Below are positions 42,678-55,753 of a DNA stretch of 64,000 nucleotides, piece after piece. This stretch comes from Lineus longissimus (lineage: Eukaryota > Nemertea > Pilidiophora > Heteronemertea > Lineidae): contig NC_088313.1 of NCBI RefSeq assembly GCF_910592395.1, forward strand, positions 4,588,501 through 4,652,500, given 5' to 3'. Both the position numbers and the translations under genes were made by a program. The notes under the pieces were generated by a model. It made no database searches, was not told the origin of the DNA, and was given only the letters and a program-made list of their open reading frames with translations. Positions within the stretch are counted from its first letter, which is position 1. Each line of letters begins with the position of its first letter.

Positions 42678-42993
42678 TAGGCACCTATTCCATAGAGCTA
42701 TACCCTATACTATACTATACGCGAACAATAGTTTCATGGTCATGCACCCTTTGTGAAGCCATTGTTCGCGTATAGTGTAGTATACCGTATACCTCTATGG
42801 GGAACCATGAAACTATTGTTCGCGTATAGTATAGTATAGGGTATAGCTCTATGGAATAGGTGCCTTAGGCACCTTCCCCATAGAGGTATACGGTATACTA
42901 CATTATACGCGAACAATGGCTTCACAAAGGGTGCATGACCATAAAACTATTGTTCGCGTATAGTATGGTATAGGGTATAGCTCTATGGAATAG
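42678..42993. mobile_element. Nested inverted hairpin MITEs
   Basis: At least two ~130-190-bp units with ends GGCACCTATTCCATAGAG / GGCACCTTCCCCATAGAG and internal TATACGCGAACAAT arms lie head to head, producing several overlapping palindromes. No coding capacity. The AT-alternating arms could form cruciforms. Confidence 0.8.
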
Positions 42994-44079
42994 GTGCCTT
43001 AGCCCCATCGAGCTCGATGGGGCTAATCAGGGGCTAATTTAGACGGGCGACAGATGGCGCGGTGGAACTACGACTTTAATGTAAATCAAGGGTTTACACT
43101 GGATTTACATATGATTCACATTATTACTCATTGTGATTCTACATGTAACAACGTGAGCTCTACGTGTATTCAGCCTAATTCAACCATGTACAGACCTTGA
43201 CATCTCTTGATTACAACCAAATTCCCCATGAACCTGGGAAGCTATTAAGTAGCTCCAATTGCCTCCTAAAATTGTCATGGCTGGACCTTAATATTACTTT
43301 AGTCTGGTGTACTGATAACTCTATGTTCTGTCTCTGTCTTAGGTGGGTAATTTTACACTCGCTGTCATTAGCGAGGTTAAGATCGACCCGGACTCCGAGA
43401 ATGTGGTGATTGCATTCAGTCTCCGACATCATCAGTTCAATGAGGTTACTCAATTTAAGACCAATGGAATGCGGGTCTTCAAATCGTAAGTGTCTTCTGA
43501 CTATGATTTACTTGTACTTCCCACAGCAGTGAATATATATGCAACTGCAAATGTTCTTTGTGACTTCCGAGACTGACTTGGCATTCTTCTCCATTCTGGT
43601 TCTCGGAGTCAGGGCTGATCTTAACCTCCCAGTATTATGCTTGTCTTGTCAAAAATAAGAACAAAGGAATCAAATTAGTTCAAGGTTCATTATGTTCTAT
43701 TTAGCTGTCTTATCTTATATGAAATAACAGTAGAATCTGATGAGGTGGTTAGGTTAGAAAGGTAATGGAGTATTTCTGTTTGCCTCCTAAACTGCAGTGA
43801 TTGGGTGTAACTCTGCAGTCATGCGGAAGTGTTCTGTCTTTGTCTTGGGTGGTTTTCTTTCCGTTAACGTTACATAAGAGAGGTTGCACACCGTCCCAAC
43901 TCCCATTGCTGACTCCAATTTCAAGTTGGAGTGGTTAAGGGAGTCAAAGAGCAGGTTGCGTTCATCCCATGAGAAGCGACTTGGAATGGCAAACTTTTGT
44001 CAACGTAATTGCATTTGTCCATGCCGCCACGTGTCAACAAAAGATGAGTTGCATAAAAACTTCCAAAATGAGGCAAATG
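42994..44079. other. Dispersed-repeat region
   Basis: 43250-43480 and 43780-43980 contain blocks seen again at 63350-63560 (TTGCCTCCTAAAATTG, TAGGTGG, GAGAGG..GTTGCACA, CCATGAGAAGCG). Otherwise no gene visible. Confidence 0.5.
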
Positions 44080-44322
44080 GGAAGCGGTAGCGCAGTGGAA
44101 GAGAGTTGGCCTCATGATCAGGAGGTCGTGGATTCGACTCCAGGCCGAGTCACTGCTTGGTTCCCCTACTGGTCGAGTTCAAGTGAGCGCCTTGTGGTCA
44201 TTGGGAAACCCCTGATTGATTTCTGTGGAGACTGGCGTAATAATGTGATATCCCACAGCGCTTTAACAGTTTCATTACCGAGGAGTTTATAAAAATCCGG
44301 GACATTATTATGATTATTATAT
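44080..44322 (+). mobile_element. tRNA-derived SINE
   Basis: An RNA polymerase III A box (TAGCGCAGTGGA, 44088-44099) and B box (GGATTCGACTCC, 44130-44141) lie 30 bases apart in a tRNA-like head that resembles tRNA-Met. The anticodon stem is poorly paired, so it is not a functional tRNA. A ~160-base body follows, ending in an ATTATTATG-type short-repeat tail. Confidence 0.75.
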
Positions 44323-44787
44323 GACGCATCAGGCAATGGGTTGGAGTCGGAAATCGCTTCAATGCTCAAGCTGTTTTCACAGGAAGTCTTGTCAACTGAT
44401 GACAGAATATGCGAAAAGGGAGCCGCCTCAGAGTGGGAGGGTGTACAACCTCTGTATTATAATTGTCTTGACAAATAAGAAAATAACAACTCAATCAAAT
44501 TATCAACTAGTTTTGCACAACTTCTTCCCGATTTCTCATATCTGCATGCATAATTCTCGAATACTGTATCTAGATTTCAGTTGTTCTCCATCTTGAAGTC
44601 CATGTCAGTAGACAGTGGACTGTATTTTAAATAACCTTTAACTTCTATAGTGTTATGTCTTATATTTGCATTCTACATGTATATCAAAATAACAGAGAAT
44701 CTCATCTCCTGTTTAGAACATATCCAACTTGAATTTAATCGGTTTTTTTCTTGCCTATCAAAATGAAGTAAAACAATATAAATATAC
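44323..44787. other. Spacer
   Basis: About 460 bases with no recognisable gene or repeat. Confidence 0.45.
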
Positions 44788-44946
44788 AGTAGAACCTCTC
44801 TTAGCGGACACCTCTCAATTAAGGACACTAGTTTTGGTCCCAAATTGATTGTTTCCATTCAATTTGACCTCTCTAATCAGGACACCTCTCTATTAAGGAC
44901 AGCACTTGTCAGTCCAGTGGGTATTCTTAATAGAGAGGTTCTACTG
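44788..44946. mobile_element. Pogo/Tigger-like MITE 2
   Basis: 159 bases, ends CAGTAGAACCTC inverted, TA on both sides; clearly related to 37709-37886 (CTCTCTTAGCGGACACCTC ... TTAATAGAGAGG). Confidence 0.82.
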
Positions 44947-45778
44947 TATATGGGTTAATACCTCTGCCACATTTCACCTTTTCCGTCCTAAATCATCAAT
45001 CAATTGCGGCAATTTTAAACAAAATGAGTCCTGAGGAAAAGCTGACTTTGCTCATTATTGGCTCTTTAGACAATATGTTTGCGAGTTTTACTGAAGGAGG
45101 AAACCAGGCAAACCGTAGGAAACCTATGCTGTCGAAGAGACGCTTTGTCCATCATATGAGTACTTGGGAATCAAATTGAGGGTGCCAATGTTTTCATTGC
45201 GCGACTTCGACAGCCCTTAAAAAACGCCAATTGATTGGTCAGTGAACGGGCATTTAAAATTGATTACCAAATCGACGAAAAAACTTTTATTGCTTGTCCT
45301 ATTCCTCAAAAGCGTTCTTGTTCATTGCCTCTTGATTGAGCGCTTCAGGTTGTAAAATGAAATCACCCGATACGATGTTCATGTGGCGACTTGTCGACGC
45401 TGAGTTGAGTGGATGTCATTGTGGGTGTGAAGAAAATGTGAAAGGAAACAAAAGAATATAATAATAAAAAATGTGTGAAAAAATAATGCCTTTTTTCATT
45501 TCTGTCATCTCGGGATATAATGTTGCTATGTCGAACAATGGACTTCTGGTGAGACTAGAGTATGGATGTAAACACTGATGGTAAGCCTGAATCAAATGCC
45601 TTTTTGCCTCAATTTTTGATCAGGAAAAGCGCTGGGATGTCCAATACATCTTCACGTGATCCTGGTTTGACCACCCCGGAGAATCGAAACTCTGAACTTG
45701 GAGCGTGCTAAATCCAGGTCCGGAATCATCTCGTATTCCTGAAGGCCGAGTGCCTTGATGGTGTGTCTAGGAACACAA
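44947..45778. other. Spacer
   Basis: About 830 bases, no recognised gene. A short pair of inverted segments near 45100-45250 was not convincing. Confidence 0.4.
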
Positions 45779-46624
45779 TGGGTGATTTCAAATCAGTTTT
45801 TAGATTTAGTTTTAAAACTAAATGGAACACTAAAACCCTTGATTAAGCCAGCATTGAAATGAAGTGGGTTTTATTTTCATCCTATTTTAAAGTCGGTGTT
45901 TGTTGGTGTTAGCATTATGCCCGGTTTTAGCTTAAAACTAAGGGATGGTTTTAGTGTCAAAAACTAACACCGGGACTAAAACTAAAACTCTTTACAACAC
46001 CAGAAATGAAATCAGTTCTGGTGTTAGTTTTGACACTCAGATTTAGCATTATCCTATTTCAAATTAGGTTTTAGCTTCACACTGAAACCAATTGGAACAC
46101 CGAGGTCTGATCTTAATCCCAGCTCGGTGTTATATTTGGTAGATTTGTAGTGCATTTTGTATTACCAATAAAACTATCACCTTAGGCATTAACACCGAGT
46201 GGATTTCAAAGTTGGTGTTGGTGTTAAGGAAAAAAAAGTCATGTTGTTCGTACCATTTCAAGAAGTAGTTGCTAGTATTTTGAACGCTGATGGGAATGAT
46301 GATGGACGTGAAAGAAGATGACCAAATTTATATAGATCGGAAGCGGTTACAATAGGGAAACAACAGTAACAACGACAACAACATGCATGTTTGGTTTTTC
46401 CAAGGTTTTATCTCTGTACATTTTGGTGTTAGTTTTACCTGCAGAATAAAACTTATTCTTAGTTTCAGCCCAGGTTTTAGGTGTTTAGATAAAACCAGGT
46501 GTTGGTGTTAAACTAAAACCTCGAATTTGTCTTATCCAGACATAGGTTTTTAGGGGTAGCAATTAAGAATAAAACTGACACTAACACCCAACACTAAAAC
46601 CAAAACCAACTTTGAAATCACCCA
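45779..46624. mobile_element. TIR element rich in GTGTTAGTTTTA motifs
   Basis: 846 bases with 14-bp inverted ends TGGGTGATTTCAAA. Throughout, both orientations of 'AAACTAA(C/A)ACC' and 'GGTGTTAGTTTTA' recur about 20 times, a foldback-like composition. No ORF and no clear target duplication. Confidence 0.7.
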
Positions 46625-46851
46625 ATGCCCCTCCCTTCAAAGAGACCCAATAAAATTCTGATTTAACGTGTGCAGTCAGATCTGGAGGGAATAATATGAT
46701 AGTTGAAGTTTCACAATTAAGGCTCCAATAAGTGCTGTCCATGCTTGTTTTACAATCGTTTTCTTCCTCTCGCCGCCTTAGCAGAGATATGGTGCTTGAA
46801 ATCAGTCCATAGTAGGCCCAGTATCTTTAGATCCAAATGTATATGTAATAG

Positions 46852-47730
46852 GCGTTATCGACCGATTTGCGCTATCGATTGATCGCGCAGCGCCATCTCT
46901 GGATCTGTCGTTTGTGCAAGCATCGGTCGATGGCTCAGCGCGATCTACCGATGGGTTGTATAATGGATACTGGGATTGGACAGGAGTGCGTGATGAGGGC
47001 CGTGCGTGGGTCTGCATGCGAGATGTGCTCGAGGGGCGGGGTAGGGGGTTAAAGTAGCGCCGCTGATTACTGAACACAGCATTCATTATGTGAGTGAGAA
47101 GATATCACTTTAATCAAAGGAGCGCCGCTGATTACTGAACACAGAATTCATTATGTGAGTGAGAAGATATCACTTTAATCAAAGGAGCGCCGCTGATTAC
47201 TGAACACAGAATTCATTATGTGAGTGAGAAGATATCACTTTAAACAAAGGGGTGCCACAGCTGACTGATTACTTAACAAAGCAAAGATATCACGTTAAAA
47301 AAGCTAAAAACGACCTTGCAACTTGCAGTTATCTTCTTCTTTATTCTTGAAATTACCTTTTTTAATTTTTTTTTAAAATGCAGCAATTTATATTCATTTC
47401 ATAAGAGTTGCCACGGGCACACAATCAGAATCTTGACTGAAAAGACCTCACATACAATGTAGAATAGGAAGCATGCCATGCAGTTCCGTCTTGTCTCATT
47501 TGCATCGGGGAAGGTATGCCATATCAATACCTCCATCCATGCCGTAGGGGGTAAAGTTGGGGCCAAAATACTCGTGCAATGTCAATACTCGTCAGGAGGA
47601 CCATTCGTCGTTCGCGCAGCTCCATCGATCGATGCTTGCGCTATCTATCGATGCCCGCGCTAATTACCGATCCGTAGAAAGCGCAGCGCTATCGCTCGAT
47701 GGCGCAGATCCACTGACAGCGCATAACATA
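46852..47730. repeat. GCGC/ATCGATCGA-rich repeat pair
   Basis: 46852-46965 and 47590-47730 share permuted blocks such as GCGCTATCGAT and GCAAGCATCG in both orientations. They may be two diverged copies of one palindromic repeat. Between them lie a 65-bp tandem repeat and AT-rich spacer. Confidence 0.35.
47056..47250 (+). repeat. 65-bp tandem repeat, three copies
   Basis: AGCGCCGCTGATTACTGAAC ... CTTTAATCAAAGG starts at 47056, 47121 and 47186, nearly identical; a degraded fourth piece follows. Confidence 0.92.
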
Positions 47731-47934
47731 TACATGTACACATCAATTAAATACATGTACAGTACTCCCATATTGTGGTATGCCATGGGAGAGTCATTTT
47801 CCGGTATGCGAGGACACTTTTGTGAGACTCGGAATTCAGGAATATGAGAAAACTCGGAACATGGATTTGCTGTGTTACGCCCATCGTTCAAGAATTTCAT
47901 GCCGACTTAATATCGGTGGTGAATATCAGTCCTG

Positions 47935-48677
47935 AAAGGCCTGAACTCACTGTCGCCTTTTTTACGCGGCGTTCGACGTTGCGTTAAAACGCCGCGATTA
48001 GCGCCACAAATGGTATCCCTTGAATTCCATAGATGTGTTACCACTTGGGCGAAGCGACAAAATACCTTGTTTCGACGCGGCGTTCCACGCGCTCGGGCAA
48101 AAGTACGTTGCAAAATTAGCAACCGAAGCGTATAATCGCCGCGAATTATAACATCACCGTGGGGTCTCGTGATATAAATTGTAAGGTTGACAGAGGTTTA
48201 AATTGTGGTACTAAGATAGGCATTTGTCACTGCAGTGCCGCGCCGGTACATGTGTGCAGTTAGGAATTGTCTCCCAAACCCATTGGCACCATGTCTTCAG
48301 ACCTGATAGAGAGATTGATAATTCAAATCGAAAAACATCCTTCGATTTATGACAAATCCTTGTCAGAATATAAAGATGTTGACAAGAAGGAAGGTATCTG
48401 AAGAAAAACATTGCCTACGCTTTCTTTTTCTTTTCGCATACAGGTATGACACCATGATTTCGGCAAAATCCGAATCAGAGTCAGACATTGTTGCAACACG
48501 TCTGTGCCAGCTGTTTGGTATGGAAAGTCTACACCCTTGTCTGCACCCTTTCACCGCCAGCGATTATACGCTTCAGTGAGAACAGGTTACGAAATCTCTG
48601 TCGCAACGTTTTCCCGTCGCGTGAAATCGCAGCGTTTTTTCCAAGGCGTCAAAACGCGACAGTGAGTTCAAGCCTTT
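47935..48677. mobile_element. TIR transposon, non-autonomous
   Basis: About 740 bases with inverted ends AAAGGC[CT]TGAACTCACTGTCGC. Near each end are GCGGCGTT/AACGCCGC-type blocks. No transposase and no certain target duplication. Confidence 0.72.
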
Positions 48678-49544
48678 AGTGTTGTCGCGACATGGACGTG
48701 TGGGAAAGGAAGGGGATGCATGGAGACTACCGCTAAGTAACAACCCTTCCGACGGCCGATCAGGGGGAGTTATCGGCGGTGAAGGATGGATATACGCACA
48801 ACGACGGTGGATCGTCATTATATAAATATTGCCCGCCACGGAGTGTAACATGCCGAATGTCGTCACGCCGGGAGACAGGGCAAAATGTCTACCGGCTGGA
48901 TCGGGCAACATTGCGAATACCACACTGTCACGTGTGTCAGCCAATCATATTCACTGAATCTCACTTGAGGTATGAGATCTGTAATTGTTTCTCCAAGGTG
49001 TTAACATTCATGATGAATATTTAGTGGTTTGAAGACCCTGCACTCAGCACACAGCATCGCTCCTGGAAAGAACAGACAGTTTCATCTTGCAAGACACTCC
49101 TAGCCCTCACTACGGATATTTCAAAAGACCGACGCTGTAACACCCTGCTGAGATAACTGGTTTTATCTGCAGACAAGTAATCTATTTGTCACTCATCGCA
49201 GTGATAATTGTTGCAGCGACAAAAGTCATCATTTTGCGGAGCACATTGGCCTCTGGACCAGGCCGCCTCTTACTGTTTTCGAAAGGTGTGCGATAATGTT
49301 GTACCACAATGTTGTCCTTGAAATGACATAAAACTGACAACAGAAGGTTGTATTATAGAAGCTTTATTAGTATAACAAGATATTCTTGATGATTCAGAAT
49401 TAATTTTGCATCCTATGCGTACCATACTTAATATCGCATCGGTTCACTCTTCTTTAAGGTTCAAAAACGTCGATAACGAGAGTATTAAAAGTATGTATTT
49501 GGGTAAAAGCACTATACACATGGATAATGAATGGGCAATCTAAG
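48678..49544. other. Spacer
   Basis: About 870 bases. ORFs here have no family signature. 49140-49250 resembles 41520-41620 weakly (GCAGACAAGT...ATCACTCAT.GCAGT). Confidence 0.4.
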
Positions 49545-49955
49545 TTGAGTTGAAGCTAAATATCTTTTTCCCAAATTATAGAACATGAATGGATTTCATT
49601 TTAAATTTCTTCAGTGCTCCTTTTAGGATTTTGGAGCTGCGCCGCGGTTTCCAGGAGCTTGTATCTGCTGCAACACCTATGTACCCATGACAACATGAAG
49701 ATTCTGATTGGAAAGTGACCGTCGAGTGGTTAAATCTGAATCACCCGACACGTTGTCACAGCTATGTCGCAGGTCGTCGTCATTAAAATTGGTAGTTTGC
49801 GGACGACATTTGCCTCTACGACTTGCAAATACTTTTGAAACACTCCTTTACCAACAGCAGATACAATGTATGTCAATATGTATAGAGAATATACCAAAAA
49901 AGCATATTTGTGTTATATGTTCATATGTGTAATCCATATTTACAAACCTCAATCA
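49545..49955 (+). repeat. Dispersed repeat, copy 1
   Basis: About 400 bases (GTTGAGTTGAAGCTAAATAT ... CATATTTACAAACCTC) matching 63563-64000 closely. The last ~85 bases also occur at about 51470-51556. Confidence 0.85.
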
Positions 49956-52474
49956 CTACAATAATGGACGTAGAGCTGAAATAGTTTGTCACACATCTCC
50001 GTCAGTTCAGATCGGATGACCTCGAAACTTTTCCGGAAAGTCGTGGTTGATATGGAGATGGTCCTCGCCGGGTTAAATGGGTAAACTTTGCAGTGATCTC
50101 GGAGAAATAGCATTTTTGTTCTTTCTTTATATGGGCATACTTATTAACTTAAGGGGCCATTTCAGCAGGTTTGATTTTCATATGGGGCCATCTATTGAAT
50201 CAAAAGTGTGGAATTATACAAAAATAAGCCGGGAAAGTATTGGGGCCACTATATGTTTTAAGCATTCATACATCACCGCAATTTTCCCCCTTTATTTTGG
50301 TCGTACTCTTTCACCTTACGTTGTTAATCGCTCTTAATTTTTCGAAGTACCGTATGGGAATTCATCACGTGATACACGTCACATAATAACAAACCCGCCT
50401 CACCCGACCCAAGCACTGGGCGCAAAGTAGCGCACAGCTCCCTATATGAATACACGTGACAAATATAAAATATAATATAAAATCCCGATTAACATTTCTT
50501 TACTGCGATAAAAACAGGCTAACCACTGCAGATTAACAAGTAAGTGAGTGTTCCGCAACGAGTGGAGTCCGTGCGGAAGATGTCGAAAAAACCCTAGGCG
50601 AACTACTTCCTCCGTCTGGTGCTGCCACCAACTGTGCTCGCGGCATTTGTTGTACTAAGTTCGTAACTTTTTCCGGTCACAACCCCTCAGACCAATCAAC
50701 CCATATCACCCAGATTGTCCCAATCATCAAAATCAAGACAACATCACAACCCCCAGACATATCGTTTCATTTCACCCAAATTGCCCCAACCCCACAGTAA
50801 GCCAACACCATAAAACAACCCGCGCCACGGGTATTATGCTAGTAGCCTTAATAAACAGCTTGCATTGACAGCAATGACTATTCACAAAAACTTCTGCCTC
50901 GTCTCTTTCGAGACGTTCTTCACCCTGGAGAATGAATTCCCCTGATTACCGAGCATCTTATCAGGTCTTCCAACTCACAGAGCAGACTCCCCTTGATAGT
51001 GCTTGTTGAGGCCTGGGAGAATGGCTGCCTCATCAGAAAAACATCCAAAATGTGCACTCCTTAGTCAATTTTCTAAAATAAACTGTGTCCATCCGGTGAC
51101 ATGGACAATACGTCATCAATTTCACTAAATTTCGAGGTATAAAATTAACCAGCGGGTCTGCACTGTAGTGCACGCACAAAATCCATCCATGCATATACAT
51201 GTACATGTATTTCACAATTTGTTCGCTTGCCATAGGTCAAACCAGCAGTGCATTTTTCTCTTTATGCAAATCATGCCTAAAGAAGCTTACCGCCAGGTGA
51301 ACACAAAAATATTTTGTTGAAAGACCCAACAACGCAGTTTTTCTAACTTGATTAAATAAATTGTCCTTTACCAGGACAGGCAAGCTCGGGCAACTGGAAG
51401 GCCTGATAAGATGCTCGGCAATTTGGGGAATTGATTGTCCAGGGCTGCCGACAGCAGATATAAGTAAAAGAAGCAGAACATGCCAATGCAGAGAATATAC
51501 CAAAAAATCACACATGTGTAATATTATATGTGTAATCCACATTTACAAATCTCAAAAGCCTTAATAAACAGCTTCACATTAATATCTTGCATTGACAACT
51601 AATGACTCGAATTCTTGAACAGCTGAAGAAGTTTTCTACACAACTTGCCAAATAATCAGAGCAAGACAACTTTAATAGGGGTGAGCATTCATCTGATTCT
51701 TCTTGTTTGAGTGGTTTATATGAAATGAAGTTGGGATACAAAAGTAAGCTGTATAGAGTGTAATTATTCTGAAGAACTTCAGAATCATGAAAAAGTTAAT
51801 GTATGCCCGTGTTATTTCAAATGACGTCGAGGTAGAACATCTTCGAACTCTCACAAAGGTTGATGTTATGAAGTTCTATAAGGTGAGTAGGTTCCTGACA
51901 TCTTTGTCAAGAATCACTTATTCATTAAAGAAACTACATGGACTACATTATCAGGACATTGGTCATTGAAAGTGTCTTTACACTTAAGGCTCTATCATGG
52001 CACTTGTAAAAGGGTGATCAGTTTCCAGGCTGTGGTCTTTAGACTTCGGGCTCTATCATGGCGTTTTGGATCACTGTAGGGGAGTCTATGCAACACGCTG
52101 TGTCCGTCGTCGTCGTCGTCATTGTCTGTATCCTGTTTAAAAAACAGTGGCACGATTCTTAACCGCTAGAGCTCTAAACTTAACTTTATACACTGGACCC
52201 CTCAGGTCAGGTGACCTCAGACAATGAAGTTTGGTCTGATCTGATTCTCGATGTTTCGGCGGACGAAAAGCCGAACGAAAAATATAATTTTATGATAAGT
52301 ATAAATACCTTGAACGAATACTTGTTGCCAGCTCTACACGTCACTTGACATGATGACGTACCATCAAGGAATGGATTTTTTTCTCTTGCGATTAGGCGAA
52401 CCACCAAACCAAACAAGGGCAATAATTATATAAGATTGTTTATGATGTTTAAATTTTGGTTCGAAGAACCGTTT
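49956..52474. other. Spacer with small repeats
   Basis: About 2.5 kb without a recognised gene. Notable pieces: CCTTAATAAACAGCTT plus CTTGCATTGACA at 50845-50880 and again, split, at 51557-51600; a GTCGTC tract at about 52108; TTTAGACTTCGGGCTCT at about 52040, also found in duplicated blocks A-C. Confidence 0.45.
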
Positions 52475-53538
52475 ATTATAAGCCCCCCTTTAGGAGGGGC
52501 TCTTTAGATACACGTGTGTGCGGGAGTATATAATGTAAATGAAGTGAAATAAAGAGAGTAACTATTGTATATCCAACAAACAATTTTTTTTGGTTTTTCA
52601 AAATGGCGCTGAATAAATAAATCAGACCAGTCGTAGCGCTGAATTATAAATCAGACCAGTTGTAACAGGTTACGAGAACATCTAATTTAAATCTTCATGG
52701 GAATTCGCTACATATGCCTAAGAAATTGGCCAATTATATTTTTTTTTTATTAGAGAAATATCCGTCCTAAATAATGACAGAAAAGGGTGGTTTATTTCAA
52801 TTTTGTGTGGACATGGTCGAGGTCACGTGACATAAACAAAACAATCGCACACACACCCGTCCAAAAAAGGCACTTTAAGAAAAACAAATACGTTTTTCCT
52901 GCTTAAAACCACACTGACGACTAAGTTATTTTAGTCTACTACCCAAATCTGAAGTATCAAAATGAATTACAAACTAGAACTAGCTCTATTTAGCAAAAGT
53001 TGCGTGAGCCACATTCTGAACCCTAGCGGCCAATAATTAAACTACTTTCAGCCGTCTGCTCCGGTCTCGTTAGGGAGTTTTTCCCAAATGTACGCGATGA
53101 TGACGTGCCCCATTAACAGGACGTAACATCTATTTTAAAATGCGTTTCCAAAGTGAATGCATGAGGACAATCCATTTAAGTGTCGTATATCACTGGAAAC
53201 GCCCGATTCCCGTGAATAAGGACAATCACAACGTATTACATTACCAAAACAAAAATGTGTCGGAAGGAACTATATGGATGGTCCCATCGCACCCCCCCCC
53301 CCCTCCAGCAGTATGACACAGAAGGGCTAGTTGACTGTCCACCGGGGGGGGTTTGGGGGGAGCTTCCCCCCAACGCACTGGTAAAAACCTATGTCGACGG
53401 AGGGGGGTTTGGGGGGTGTCCCCCCATTGTAACAGATGTAGTTGTTAGAGCTTGCACTTAACATATGCTCGTAGGGGGGTTCGGGGGAGCTCCCCCGACC
53501 TAAAGGGGGGCTCACTAAGTCCTTGACTTTACATATTA
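52475..53538 (-). repeat. Unit R copy 8, inverted and near full length
   Basis: About 1.06 kb, the only near-complete copy outside the 1-30.9 kb array, in reverse. Left end TAAGCCCCCCTTTAGGAGGG, right end with several G-runs and AAGTCCTTGACTTTAC. Both ends are G/C runs of similar make-up (foldback-like), and no ORF is shared with other copies. Confidence 0.8.
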
Positions 53539-53927
53539 TGGCACTATAGTGTTGTAAAATGAACGAACTTTAACTTTAGACAAGTGCAAGCAATCATAAA
53601 CTCGATTGCCGAACTATAACTAACGTGATGTAACGAGATACCAACATAATTCTTTTTGGCTTTTTACTTTTGGAATATTAATGATATATATTGGATTAAC
53701 CAAAATGGCTTCTAATACTAAGTAATATGCAAGGCCAACTAGCAATTGTCTACCACAGAGAAGGGCGTCCTGGAACGGACAGACTGCGTTGCTCACGCTC
53801 AACCATCTGGGATGCAATTCACGGAGACAGTGCACTACCTGCGTCTTCTTTTGAACCGACGGATCAACTATTGACTATTGAGATTGACGAAAACCTCTCT
53901 GGCTGCAAGCAGCTAATGATTTAATAA
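53539..53927. other. Spacer
   Basis: About 390 bases between unit R copy 8 and block C. The 65-codon frame at 53727-53924 is not recognised. Confidence 0.4.
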
Positions 53928-55749
53928 TAGATTGACGTGGTAACTTTGGATGTTCGTATCAATGTATGGCACTTGTATTTTTATATCAGTGTATAGTAAG
54001 CCGGCTTACGAATAAAACTTGTCTTAGTTTGTTGTATAAAATATGGCTGACCGGAAGTTGAAAGACTGATCATAAACATGGCGGTCAATACGATTATTAT
54101 TATTATGGCATGTATGGTGGCGAAAGTCAGGTGAGCAAAATCGGCCAAATTCGGTCTCACCGACACCGGAACGTTAACACAGCCCTATAGTGGTTCGCCT
54201 TGTCTTTATGCCGGCCTTCCGAACTTCCCGGCTGCGCTGGGGCGTCAAAACTGTTCTTTTCTTCAAGAGCGGTTCCACTCGATGTTCACCCTCGTAGATC
54301 TCTGGTAAGAAGGGCCGTGTTGGTGCTTCTCGCCGAAAAATGACCCTACTTTCGGTCATCTGATCGAACTTCGTTATTCAGCGTAGTTCGCCACGCCACC
54401 GCCTCGTCTACGGCGTGTCTCATAAGAAAGGCCCGAACGGGAAAAATGGCGGACTACTTATCGCCAATATATTCTCCCCGTGACCGAACTACACGGCTGA
54501 CTATACTCCTCTACTCCACTGGGTTGATACCAAGCGGTACCAACTTCGTGATGGGACGGGTGTAAATATTTCCTTGTACCTTCACCGTCACTTTTCGGAC
54601 ATGGCCGTCCTGACCCGGAAGATCAGTCTCCCGGCTGTTTTCTTTAGACTCCGGGCTCTATCATGGCGTCTGTGACTTGTGTGATGTCTTATAAAGTAAT
54701 CGTCTTTCCTCTTCTAGAGTTATGTCGCAGCCGATGCACCAAAGCGGCGCAAGTTAGATGTGCATATCGAATCGTCAGCCCCAGCTGACGAGTCTGAGGC
54801 AGCAAAGACCGAGAATGACGAGGAGGATCCTGCCAAGGACGGTGTTTAAAATGTCCTAGGATAGAATGCCCGGGAAACAAAGGATTCTATTATGCGCTTC
54901 AATCTCTGAGCTATTGACGGTCAGGGTCAGGGTCACAATATTGCAGAATACAATAGGGCCGGACACTTTTTCTAGGGGGGCATTTGTTACTGTTACAACG
55001 GCAATAATCTTTTATCCTGTACCAAACACTAAAGGGGGTTAGAATAGCACTTAGCCAGTGCTTTGTATGGTCTTTCATCGAGTTCGGACTTGCCCTCTAC
55101 CAGGTTTCTGAATGGAATAATGGCGGGCCATTATGAGATGTATGAGAAAACGATTTATTGAATATAATATTTCAGAAAAGTGCAATGTGCAAAAAAAATT
55201 TCTCTCTTTGGAGTACTGGGCAATATAAATGGTGCCATTTACAGCCTGCGATCTTATTTCAAGATCCAGTGATTCTACATTGTTTTATTTGCGTTTTCAT
55301 GAGATTTGTCAGAATTTGAGACACGCGACCAAGTTTACGTGAGAGTATATCTTTCCGCCCCTGAAAAACCTAGAAATCGATGTGAGTTCCTATACTATAT
55401 TACATATACATATATATATTATGTATTATATTCGATCCAAGAATGACCTAAATTCTGTGAGTTGATATTATTCAAAATGAAAAAGTCCAAAGTAATGTTT
55501 GCAAATCAAATAACTAACATTCCTGGCGGTATCTTGGCTCGGCGGGCTTTTTCCATCCAATTGGTGATTGTTTTCGTTTAACTTCGGATTGCCGCAGCAT
55601 CCACCGATTTCCTACTCCATGAGGTATCTTTCCAGTTCTTCCTTTATCAGAGATAGATACTTTTCGGCCAGTTCATCTGACACAAACATCTTACTGTATG
55701 AGAGTTCCCAGTGAAACAGAGACGAAGAATTGAGACGATGAATGTCGAC
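53928..55749. repeat. Segmental duplication block C (partial, more diverged)
   Basis: Matches 30945-32830 and 55876-57771 with indels and more substitutions (for example ~100 bases missing near 54670). Contains the palindrome GTAAGCCGGCTTAC and ends inside the acyltransferase-like gene, where it joins block B. Confidence 0.85.
55612..55745 (-). pseudogene. 3' remnant of the acyltransferase-like gene, copy C
   Basis: The last ~42 codons (DIHRLNSSSLFHWELSYSK ... to the stop) are kept unchanged relative to copies A and B. Upstream the frame runs into the right end of unit R at about 55750, so the rest of the gene is missing. Confidence 0.88.
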
Positions 55750-55753
55750 GTGA

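Noticed and set aside
44080-44160. A functional tRNA-Met gene
   Set aside because: A and B boxes are good, but the anticodon stem and acceptor ends do not pair and the sequence continues into a SINE body with a short-repeat tail.
50340-51000. A solo LTR suggested by CACGTG, TATA-like and AATAAA motifs
   Set aside because: No TG...CA bounded repeat pair, no target duplication and no second copy in the window could be found.
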